Below are positions 22,301-34,300 of a stretch of 64,000 nucleotides of DNA, one piece after another. Source of the stretch: Todiramphus chloris collaris. Taxonomy: Eukaryota; Chordata; Aves; Coraciiformes; Alcedinidae. The DNA is taken from NCBI GenBank assembly GCA_025345505.1, contig JANVCC010000040.1, forward strand, positions 8,462,023-8,526,022, given 5' to 3'. Every line of letters starts with the position of its first letter. Within the stretch, counting starts at the first letter, position 1. Below the pieces are notes generated by a model that saw only the letters and a program-made list of their open reading frames with translations, was not told the DNA's origin and ran no database searches. A program made the position numbers and the translations under genes.

Positions 22301-25300
22301 GAAAAGCTTCTGTAATAACCAGGGTGCAGACTTCCTCTGAAATAACAAATTCAGGCATGCTGTTGTACCATAAAAACCAAACGTTATCTTGTAGGAATTG
22401 GTCCCTGCAGAAGGACTGGTACTTAGTGATGAGGCATGGCAGCAATAAAGTGCAGAAAGGTGACGTAAAGGGCATAGGAAGTGAAGGGATTAAAGAGGAG
22501 CAAAGTTGAGGGAAGAATCAATGTCTTTCCTGAACTGGGGTGCCCAGAACTGGACACAGTATTCCAGGTGGGGCCTCACCAGGGCGGAGTAGAGGGGGAG
22601 GAGAACGTCCCATGACGTGCTGACCACACTCTTCTTAATGCACCCCAGGATGCCATTGGCCTTCTTGGCCCCGAGGGTGCATTGTTGGCTCATGGTCATC
22701 CTCTTGTCCACCAGGACCCCTAGGTCTTTTTCCCCAGAGCTGCTTTCCAACAGATCAGCCTGCAGCCTATACTGACCCATGGGGTTGTTCTTCCCCAGAT
22801 GCAGCACTTTACACTTGCTTTTATTAAATTGCATTAAATTTCTCCCTGCCCAGCTCTCCAGCCTGTTCAGGTCACGCTGGATGGCAGCACAGCCTTCTGG
22901 AGTGTCAGCCACTCCTCCCAGTTTTGTATCATCAGCAAACTTGCTGAGGGTACACTCTATCCCTTCGTCCAGATCATTGATAAATATATTGATCAATATA
23001 TTGAATATATTGAGCCAGCACTGACCCTTGGGGGACACCACTGGTCACAGGCCTCCAGCTGGACTCTGCTCCACTGACCACAGCTCTCTGAGTTCTGTCC
23101 TTCAGCCAGTTCCCAGTCCACCTCACTGCACAATCACCCAGTCCACCCTTCTCTAGCTTGGCTGTGAGGACACCGTGGGAGACAGTATCAAAAGCCTTGC
23201 TGAAGTCAATACCACATCAATACCACATCAGCTGCTCTCCCCTCATCTATCCAACTACTTGTGCCATCATAAAAGGCTATCAGATTAGTCAAACATGATT
23301 TCCCCTTACGGAATCCATGTTGACTACTCGTGATAAGCCTCCTTTCCTCCACGTTCTTTGAGATGGTGGCAAGAACAAGCTGTTCCATCACCTTTCCAGG
23401 GATGGAGGTGAGGCTGACCAACCTATAGTTACCCAGGTCCGCCTTTTTGCCCTTTCTGAATATTGGAATGACATTGGCCTTCCTCCAGTCCTCAGGCACC
23501 TCTCCTGATCTCCAGGACCTCTCAAAGATTACGGAAAGCAGCCTAGCAATGACCTCAGCCATCTCCCTCATCACTCGCGGGTGTATCCCATCGGGGCCCA
23601 TGGACTCTTCACTGACTTTAGTGTAAAAGGTGGTTGTGTTGTGAAAAAAATCAGAGCCTTTCAGGTTTTTGTGTCAAAACTAAGAACTAGAAAGCTCTTA
23701 GCCTGCCACTGAATGCTCTCTTCTGGCTACCCTTTGGACATTATTGTTTTATCTTGAATGAGGAAAAATTAAGTGTTGGGTCATTAACCAATGAGACGTC
23801 TAACAAAAAATGTGCAGTATACTTACCAGGAACTGCTGATGAACAAGCCTCTGCTTAAAATAAGAGAGAAAAAAAATTAACTGGTTATAAGGTCAGAATG
23901 GAAGAAAGATCTTAAGCCCTCACTCCCTTTCCCACATTGGTTGTCACCTGGTTACAGAGGGACTATCTCCCTTCTTGTCTATCATGAGAAATACCACCTG
24001 TGTGGGGAAGCTCAGGTTTGGCTGGAAGCTGATGGTATAAACATCTCTCCACTGGTGTGGTATAGAAAGGGTTCCACTGACTTTGGAATTAGTTGCTGTG
24101 AATTTTGCCAGCTGGAACTATGGCCTCATGCCTGTTTAAAATGTGCTTTTATATATATTATAATATGTATTTATATATTTATTTTATTTTTATACATAAT
24201 ATATATTTATGATATATATTTTATATATTTAGCCTGAGTTCATCATTAGTTATAGTATATGGGACAATGCCTCCACGGCACGGTAGTAATTTCATTAACA
24301 AGGAAGAGCACGGCAGGCTCCTCCCGTTGCGCCTGATCTGCTCACGTTTGGCCAGAGGAAGCGCTGGCTTTGTACAGCCGTCTGTGACTTCAGCTCTTTG
24401 ACACTTGTAAACTTAACTCTGCCGCTGTGAACATGTACAACCTCCTGATTCTTACAGCAGTCCTTGTTCCTGCCTTATCACTGTCCCAATAAAATTACTG
24501 CACGTCAAGTGGAAGGAGCAATACCTACTTTTTCGTAGTATTCGAAAGTCGGCGGAGTCTATTATCCGATCGTATTCTCTGTACCAGTGGACCTGTAAGG
24601 TGGGTGTAGCGCGAACGCGGCATTCAAATACCACCAACTGACCCTTTGTTGCTCTTATGTTTTGTAGAACCTGGAGGAGGAAAAATTGCTGTTAAATGGC
24701 TGGTATAATTATTGCCCCATTGAAGCAATTATTACGGGATGATACACCCTTCAGTGAAGAGGATGCTCTCATGCCCACATTTTTTTTTTTCCTTGCAATA
24801 GTTGATTTAATTCTGAATACATTTGCAGTGGGTTGTGAATGGAGGTTTTTTTATCTGTAAATGAGTGCTCATTAAAAGTCTTTAGCTTGCTTATGTATTT
24901 AAATAAAGATACAAATGCAGGAAAAAAAATCTATTCTAGTTGATATAACATAATAAGGGAGGTTACTATGAGAGGTTTCTACTTCAGCTTCCTTTGTAGG
25001 AAATAAATGAGATTAATTCCTGTAAGTGGTTCTGACTGTCTGGATTGTTTACCAATTAAGACATTAGTTTGACAGCATCACTGATGAAGCATGCTGACTT
25101 TTTTGAGTTGTATACAAACCAGTGTTCCAAGATCAAAATACATTCTGAGGGAGCAAGAAAACTCAAAGACTAATGCTAGTAGTTGCAGAACAATCCATGT
25201 GATTCAGATAACCTGTGCTCTTTACCTTTGTAAACACAGGGGTGCTTCCATAGGCAGACCCGGTCAGGCTCGCTGAGGGACTCTGCATCTGTATAGCAAA

Positions 25301-28300
25301 AAAAAGTGATTATTATAGCTTGAATTTCTCACATACACAAATATGGCTGTGTTGCTGGCCCTCTACTTTGAAACAGGAGAGGAGGTCAGTGTTTTGTATG
25401 TTTTTAATGTGCCAGCCTAATACATACCCTGTGGAGAGTCTCTACTCAAGTGCTCCAAGAGGAGATGGCTCCCTGGAGAAGACAGTGGAAAGAGGAGCTG
25501 ATAACCAGTAAATGTTGCTGGTCTTTTAGCTATAAGCCAATTAGTTGCCCACATCTTGTAATCCTATATATTTATCTATCAATGTTGTTTGTTGGTAGTT
25601 TTTCTACAGAGATCCCTACCTGGTTTAGTTGATCCCAGGTGTAGTTCATGGCATGTGGTAGCTACAGTGAAGCTGAATGTAGAGAAATGAGCAGGAGCAT
25701 TGGTGCTCTGTCCTGACATCCTCCTTTAAAGCTCAGCTGATACAGAGGTTACAATAAGGTCTCTGATTAAGCAATAAAAGCAGTTTTAAGACAATCAGAT
25801 ATTTGCAGTGCAAGATATGTCCTTGTTCCATGGTGAAGCATCGATGTGCACTCGTTATCTGTCTCATTTAGCTTTTGAACCATGTGTCTGGCATATAAAT
25901 GTGCAACTGAAGTGCTTGCGATTATTTTGTTGTGGTGCTGGTCTTTTTAAAATCTGCCTTTTCACTGAAGTAACTCAAGTTATCAGCTCTCTCCCTCCCA
26001 GACTGAGTCTGTTTCTATATAGACTGACTTCCCCAACTCTTGACCAAGTACGTGCTCTAAACCAACTGTCCATCCTGAACTGATTCTTTGAAGGGGGCTG
26101 ACAAATGGCTAAGGTGCATGACACACCCTTGCGCAGTTCCAGCCCTGACACCTGCTCCATCAGTTCTCTTAACAATTCTGGCCAGGAAATGTTCCAAGCC
26201 AGGAAGCCTTTTTCCAGAGTTTAGGATCCAGAACTTGCTGTTCATGAGGAACCTTGCCTCTTAGGCACTTGCTGAAGGTGTGCTTGAGCTGATCCTTGCA
26301 AAATGTTTATAGAATATTGTAAATAATAATTTGAAGAGTGTGTAAGCTGCTCTTTGAGGGTCAGTAGCTAATGGCTGAATTAAAGTGGTGTAAATCTGGT
26401 GAACTGAATGGCTGATGGAGACTTCATTCACTGAGGAACCAATGCTCAGTGAAACACTGGTGGTTTTCTTCTTTTTCCTAGCATGAGGGGAAGATGAACA
26501 GGGCAGGATGGAGACAGACTTTAGGAGGTTGAGCATACTTGACCTAATAATGTTTGCACTTACTGTGACATTCCTCTGGCCCTGCCAGGATGCTGAGACT
26601 TGCAAGGAAGCTGAGCCTTCAGATTTATCCTGTGAACCTGGAGAGACAAACATAAATCAGTATGTGTTTTAAACTACCTCCTTTTCCTTACAATACAGAG
26701 ATGGCTCTGTTTTGCAAACTGAGCATATGCTGGTTGAAGAGCAAGCAGTATGTGCCAGAGAAATAGAAGCATCCTTTGTATTTGAGAGTAGGCTCAGGTC
26801 ACCTCCAGAGCATGGAGACATCTAGCCAAGGTTATTGTGAAAGACCTTTGTAAAAGACCCAAGTTACCCATGAAACCTGGCTCCATAGTGAAGTTAGGGG
26901 GTTTCTGCATTTGGATGGAAGAGCGTAAAGAAAACCCTTGTTACTACAGCTAAAGTGAAAATGGTACCTCGTAGACCAACTATCAGATCCTTCTTAGAGA
27001 AGGGCTGTAGTATACTGGGTTGGCACAAAAAAAGTAGTTACTGGTAGCTCATTAATAAAATGTTCATAGGTTTCATCTTTCTTTCCATTTACTATGGCAA
27101 GTGAGATTTTTCTTGGTGAAGTCCTGCAGGCTAACGATCTCAGGTTGTTGTTTTTCATGTGCACTGTTGCACCAGGAAAATGCTGGTCTTGATAAACACC
27201 AAGCAGTGCCGTTGTCATAAACTCGGCATCTGGAATGAACATTAAGAGCGTGGGTCTGGACTGAGAGACAGCAGCATGTGTGAGGCATGGAGACAGTGCT
27301 CCTACACCTGTTTCTCTTGGGCTACAATGGCAGGGCAGGGGTTGAACCTGGTTTGTCAGCAAGGAGGAGGCATGGGAATAACTGAATTGGCTTTTTGCTG
27401 GCTGTAAGAGCAATACAGGTCCTCTGCCAAGCTGTTTGGTGTGATGCAATACTCCTGAGTTTGTTGACTTGACAAAGGGTGCCCTGGGATTTCTCCCCAT
27501 CCATTAAACCACCAGCTCACCCTCTCCCACTCCTACCATCTGCGGCATCAAATTCACAGGCTTATTCTGTGCTATCTGGTAGCTGGCGTTGGTACTGCCA
27601 AGCCCTGTGTTTGTGTCTGTGGTCATGCAGACACCTTAAGGTGTTGGCAGATGGTTACAAAGCTGTTGTTTCTTGTTTAGTGATCAGTTGCTAAGGCCAC
27701 AGTAATTATCCCCTTGTGAGCTCCTCATCTGTTGATGAAGTTTTGCTTTGTGTTTGTAGACTTCTAGGACCCAGATGTGAGTTGTCATGGCTTGGCAGGT
27801 AAGAAGTCTCTCCTTAAGGTTACAGTTATTTCTTTGCATCCTGACAGTGCTCTAGGTCAGACAAATATATGTATTCCTTCAGGGTCTGGGTCCTGTGCTT
27901 GATGCTCCTGGTTCTGTATGGTATTGCTTGGTACTTACAGCACTTGTAGCATGATAGAGTAATTTCAAATTTGGGGTTTTCTTTCTGACTGCTACCCTGT
28001 CTTAGAGTCAGATTTGTAGAGATGCAGGTAGGTGCATGGTGTAAAGAAGTGGATGCACCTCAACAGACTAGGATTTAGTTACCTCAAACAGGTAGGTAAG
28101 CTACAAAATCATCCATCTCCCCAGATAAAATCAGCATATTCATGTGAACTCTTCAGAGGCTTTGCATAGCCATTTGGGTCAAATAATTTGAGATCTGTTC
28201 TCTCTCTCTCTCTCTCTCTCTCTCTCCTGCTTTCTGTCACTCTCCAAAACAGCCATAAGTGATTACAGTGAAGGATATTTTGCAGTCTAGTTGGAATTGA

Positions 28301-31300
28301 CTGGTGTAGCCATGTGACAACCCACATGAGACAGTGTGCTGCTGTAAGGCAGTCAAGTATCTCTGATGAGAACATGTCACAGTGTGTCTTATTCAGACCT
28401 GCAGTATGTTACCCTTGTCCCTGATCCAGCAAAGCAGTTACACACGTACTTGCACCACCCATGGCTTTCATATTTCTTTCTGTTGCTCTTGAGTTATAAG
28501 TATCTCTCAAGCAGTTCCAGGTTGGCTCCTGTCCAAGGTTATGTCATGTGGCCATCAACAGGGCTGTGCCATGATGCAAGGACTGCTGGATATTCCTAAA
28601 CCCTTGGATGTGTGAGGAGAGCCTGGGAAGCCAATGTTATTGAGTTGCCCTGGGTTCCCACCACAAACCAGTCCTGGCTGTGCTCCACCACAGATCCCTG
28701 TGATGCTGTTTGCATTGCCTCCCTTCAGTCTACCAGGTAATGGTTAGTACAGTCAGTTTTCAGGACCTGTGAAATAAGGCTGATTTTTTTTTTTTTTTCC
28801 TGATTTTTCTCCCAAAGAAAAAGGGTGGTGAAATATCAGACACATGCAGATGTGAATAGAGTCCTTGGGCTGACATATCTGCTTTAAAGGTCTCCTCCTA
28901 TGACTGAAACAACATTGCACTGGAGAATCTACGTTCCCCCCTTGTTCCTGTACAATATAAGACTTGACTGTCCTGTAGAGATACTCTCATCCTTGGCTGT
29001 TCTACCCTAACACCATGATCAGTCTGGAATCAGTAACATGCACAGAAACAGAAGGCACAGATGTGCCTTTTAGCAAGACTGAGCTGTGCTTTAATGTCAA
29101 AACACAGCAAGGCATTCCAGGAAGCTTGCTCAGAAAGGTTGGACACACCTTATCTGGAGCAAGAAACAATATCTTGGTGAGAGATTGGTCTACTGAACTG
29201 AATAAGAACAGCTTCTGACAAGTTTCCAACCGTGACAAAACAGGCACTGAACTTTAGCAGTAAGCAGGAATAGCACTAGCTTATGAATTTGTGCTCAAGA
29301 CAGTTACTCAGTTGCATGACATTAGTACCTCAATGCGATGATTACTGCTAAGACTTTCTGACATAGCAGAGATGGTGGCCAAAGATGATGACTGTCAAAG
29401 TTGCAGGTGAAACTGGACTGATGCCCTGTAACAAGCCAAGCAGTCAGTGTTTGCGCAGGAAGTTCTGTATGTGACGCTGCAGCTGCCAGTGCTTGAGGAA
29501 GACCAGGCTAATCTCTTGCCAAAGCAGATATTACTAGTTCAGTTGAGGAGACCCCCTCATTGAGAAGTCTGTACTTGGCTGCTGTAGGTGTCTACTGTTT
29601 AAAGCAGAAGTCACATTGTCTGCAGCACCCTGGTTTGTAGGCAAACTCCTCCTTCCCATGCATGCTTTATGTTAGATGCTCTGCTCTCATCTCATGTCTG
29701 TGATCCTTCCATTCCACATTTGCTTCTCATGACTGTGTTGGGTTCTTTCACTGATAATATTGGATTTGGATAAAGAAGAGTTCAAGGGAATAGATAAAAA
29801 GCTTATAAGCTTCATTACTGGAACTGTCACTATTTTGACGGAGACCTAATTACATTGAGGCTTAGGATATTTACTAAACCAGGAGACTTTGAGGTGTGCT
29901 GAATGTGGTGGCAAGTGCTGCTTTAAAGGGCAGAGTGAATGTGGGAGGGTAAATGTACTGGGAGCAGTTGGACTCTGCAACATTGACCACCCCTACTACT
30001 ACTAATTGATTCCAGCTGACTGAAACTGGGCTGCTGTTCAAGTGCAAAGCTGTCTTGTGTATGAGGTGTATGTGACTGTTCAACTTAGCAGTAAAAAATG
30101 AGAGGTCATTCCGCTTCCAAGAAAACACTAGATGGTCTCTCTGAGATAGAGGTTTTCTCTCTCGTGGGTCTCCATTTCTTAGAGTGATGCTCCAAGCTTC
30201 TTTAACTGTCTCTGTTCAGACTCCCAAGATTCTGCTCCCAAGTCCTGACGAGCTACACGTGCTTCTCTGTCCATGTGTGCCTGGCTAAGCACAGAGGCTT
30301 CCTACAGCAGGTCAGTGGAAATGGTGGCACTGCACAGCTTACGCCCTTGAAAGAATACATAGCCAAGATTATACCTCGGTGAGTCACTCTAGCAGCCCTA
30401 GTGTCTCATGTAAATGTCAAACTTTACTTAGCGTAACTCTAGATCTTTGTGAAGAGGACAGAATTAGACTCAGCCAAATGAAGAGTCCAAAGACCTTTGC
30501 AACCCAACACCAGAATGATTACAAGGTACATACAGATCGCGCTGTTGACACAAACCATCATGACGACATTCTAGCATTACCTGAATAGTTGACATGGCTG
30601 CAGAATTAGGCTGTATGCAATGCTAGGACAAATTTAACACAGGGCTAGGAAAGTATTAAGGCTTCACGGAGACCTTTTGCCAGGTGTTTAGATCATGGAA
30701 AGCATATTGAATCTGTTTTGGGAACAAAACGAGCATCTGCTGGATCTGCAATACACTGCGTTGTAAAGAGTGTGTGAAAGGGGGTGGAGGGCATTTTAAA
30801 ATTTACCCTCAGAAGTGAGCGATCTTGCGACTGCATCATCACGTTCATGTACCGGCATGTCTCTTATTTAGAAAACACTTCCAAATAGATAGTGAGGAAA
30901 ACAACCTTCAGCCAATTTGAAAGCAACGCGTTCTGCAATCCATCCGCATGTACCTGACAGTGTTACTCATTTCCACAGAGGTGTTGAAGCTTTGGGACAG
31001 TATGCTAGGCTCTCGTGGCACTACCCTATAGGGTTTAATAGCGACATGAATACAGCAGTACAAAGAATGAGGCTTTCCCAAGGCAGTGGGTTGGAGAAAG
31101 CTCTGTCTGGAGCTGTATTTCTTCCGTGCCATATGGCTAAACAGAGGAATCATCACCACTTCAGTGGTGAGCATTCTAGTTGTGAATTACTCGGTGATGT
31201 GAATATGTGATTTGAAGGTAGCTTCTCTGTTGCTCCTGGGGTCTTGTGAATAACAAGGCTTCTGTAGGAAGGGAAAAAAAGAGTGATTTTGGTTTTTCTC

Positions 31301-34300
31301 TTCCTGTGCACCAAGGATCCTGAGATGACTGGTTAGATTACAGTGAAATTTGTGATAGTTTCAAATTGTGGAATGATTTCTTAAAATGACTGCACTTCAG
31401 GTGGGGGAAAGGGCAGGTTTGCATCAGCTAAGATATTCTGAAAATCAGCAGATAGCTAGGAAGAGGTTATTGTAGATATTGATAAGGGATTTGCAGAAAC
31501 TGCAGAATCCCGATTGGATTTGAAACTTGGTGAGTGTCTTTCTGAATGATAGAAATGCAGTTGAGAACTTAGTACATTTCAAAGACCAATTTTTTTAGCA
31601 TTCTCAGAGCATGTAACATTGAAGTAGACTATTTCAAACATTCATTTTCTATGAATTAGGTTTGCAATGCATCCCATCAAGCAGGTAAATATTGCATTTG
31701 CATCTCAAAAATTGAGTATGGCACCCCTGCAGGCATCTCCATGCATGCTGTTCAGGAAGGGTAGAAAGGTGCGCTGGCTTTCAAGGACAGGCTCCCTCTG
31801 GGATTAGCAAAGATTTTCAAGCATGGAGAACAGCACAGCTGCTAAAATGTGGGTACTGTGCTCCATGGTTGAAAGTTGATGCTCAGATGAAGAAGAGTTC
31901 GTCCATCAACAGCAGACTGTTGAAGGAAAAGAACATCAGCAGTCTGAATGTAATGGCGTTTGGGCAACAGTAGCCTTAACATAAGGAAAAGCACCATAGA
32001 GAGATTAATTTTGGAATTAGTTAGTGTCTTTGAGATGGTGACCATTTGCAAACACACCCAGTGTGCAGCTCACGTGGCTGTGAAGTCTGCGGGCTGTCGG
32101 TGTCCATGGGCAGTGCGCGGGGGTGCACGTACTCAGGGTCTTACTGCTCATGGTATACGTCCCCCTCCAAGTGCAGTGGGAAGAGATGGGGCCTCGATAT
32201 CCCGCTTCAAGTCACGTTTTGATTGGTTTGAAGATGCCCTGCACCAAGCCTTGGGCTGGGAGCAGAGGTCCCTCGTGGCGTGGCTCTGGGGCCGCCTAGC
32301 GGGGTGTGCTCCCTGCAGCCCTCCGGGACCCGCTCCCAGCGTCCCTCCGTTCATCCAGCGGCCAGAATGGCTCGCAAACCAGGGCTGAGAGTGAATTAAT
32401 TTTATCCCTTGTATTACATGCCTCTGCTGAGTACAGCTGTTTCTCAGGGCTGGAAAATCCTGTTTTTCCGTCCCCTTATTTGGATAACAGCTGAACTGCC
32501 GACAGATATTGGACACTTGAGTCAAACTGGAGTTCCTAGAACCAAGTGACTAAATCCCCTTTTAAACACCGACATTAAAAGATGCCTAGAGCTTATTTTA
32601 AGAGATGCTAAGCTTCCACTTGAAATCATGAGGCTCCATGCTTGTTAAAGTAAGTAGATTCATGTCAAACAGAGATCCTGGTCATTTGCTCCCTTTCTCC
32701 CCTTTAAAAAAACCCCAACCCTGCTGCACTTCTTTGCATGCCAGATTATTACAGGAATATGGAAGGATTTTGAGCCCAGACTGCTTGACTCAAGAAGCCT
32801 GAAGATCCTGGCACTCTTAAGTGTATGAAGACACTGGTGCCTGTGGCTGTAACCTGCAGAGCACCTGCAGATGTGAGTAAAGGTGATAATATCTGTGGAG
32901 GCCCTGGGCATCCTGACCCCCCTGCCTGCTCTGCGCTGCCTGTACTGTGCGTACCTTTGGCATTCACGTTGTGCAGACGCGTCTCTGTGGCTGTGTTTGG
33001 TGGAGGTTGGGGGTCCTTTTTGTGGACCCTCAGGACAAGTGTTCAGTGACGTGGAAAGAATTGTATTTCAAGAACCTGGAAAGTGCTATTTCTGCCTTTA
33101 GGATGCTGTATAGGAACAAAGCTAGACAAAAGTATCTCCTGGAGGCTCTGAGGAAACACCCACAGGCTCATGGATTACTATTTCCTAAGAGCTTTGCATT
33201 GTCAGTGCTGATGTGCTGGGGCAGTTCTGGGCTGCTCTGGCTGGGCACAGGTCTGTGAGCCATCTGGCCGAGCAGTTCCTTTCCTTGTAGCCGCTGAGTG
33301 CCAGGAGCCAGCAGCTCCTCCTGCCTGCACTAGCCTGGCTGTGCATGAGGAAGGGATGAATCAAATTCCAGGTCTCCCTTTCACTGCTGACTGCTGGAGG
33401 AGGTTTTCCCCATTCCCTCTGGATCGCTGCAGTGAATAATGAAGCAGAGCCTCAGTCTTAATACATCAGACAAGCCACAGTCTTTTTTCTTTAAGGAGAA
33501 AATATCACAGTACACTATTCGGCCAGCAAGTTCACCTCTCCACCTTAGAAAACAATGAAGACTCTCTTGTGAGTCATAAGGAGGATTAAGCTAACAGAGC
33601 CAAAGAGGCGAGCGAGCAGTCTAGCCAGCTCTGTACTTCACATGGGGTGCACCTTCCAAGGAGGCGGCTGCGTCGTTCCAGCTGGCTTAGGAGAAGATGG
33701 GAATTGTGCGGTCAGTGCATGTAACCGTGTCATGACTCATGGATTTGCCATCCAGGGCTCCAACGATGACTTGCTCTTTCTGCTGTGGGTGGCCGCACTG
33801 TTAGGTTTGCACTTCCTACAGAACACAGCATGTTCTGAGCTCCACTGTCCCCAAACCAGACCTGCTGTGTGTGTCCCTCCTTCCTTGCGAAGGTGTGTTG
33901 TGAATAGCACTGTGTGAACTGTGACTGGTAGAGCACCCAGCATGGCCTTACTATTCTAGTAATTACCAAAAGGGAAAAAGAGCCTTTTCTGTCCCAGAGC
34001 CTCTTGCTTTTAATTGGCTGATTTAAATTATTCTGAATAGGAATAAAGAGAAAGTATATCTGCAGGTGGGAACATATTCAAATGAGATGCCTATAGACTG
34101 ATAGCAGTAGCTATGTTGCACTCAGAAGCAAATAGGAATCTGGGGTAGCTTTTTCAGAGTCTGCATAATCTTTTTCTCTGGAGTGCTATACAAAGCGTGT
34201 GTCTGCTGTGGCTTCTGTCGCCTCCTGTCATGCACGTGTGTCTCAGGTGGTTATCACACAGCACATCCTGACTGGTGGCCTGATGCTTCTGCTGTGTAGC

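Noticed and set aside
26994-27500. 168-codon minus-strand frame
   Set aside because: No recognisable domain, no compatible acceptor or donor for MYOT, and its composition is like intron. It partly overlaps the mariner-like end, but no transposase catalytic motif is visible.
29301-29325. ATGCAACTGA followed by GTAACT on the minus strand as an alternative first exon for MYOT
   Set aside because: The phase fits, but the donor is weak and there are only ten coding bases. The exon at 38197-38362 has much better signals.
31960-32388. 142-codon plus-strand frame in a mildly GC-rich patch
   Set aside because: It starts with TTG, has no recognised domain and overlaps an antisense frame of similar length.
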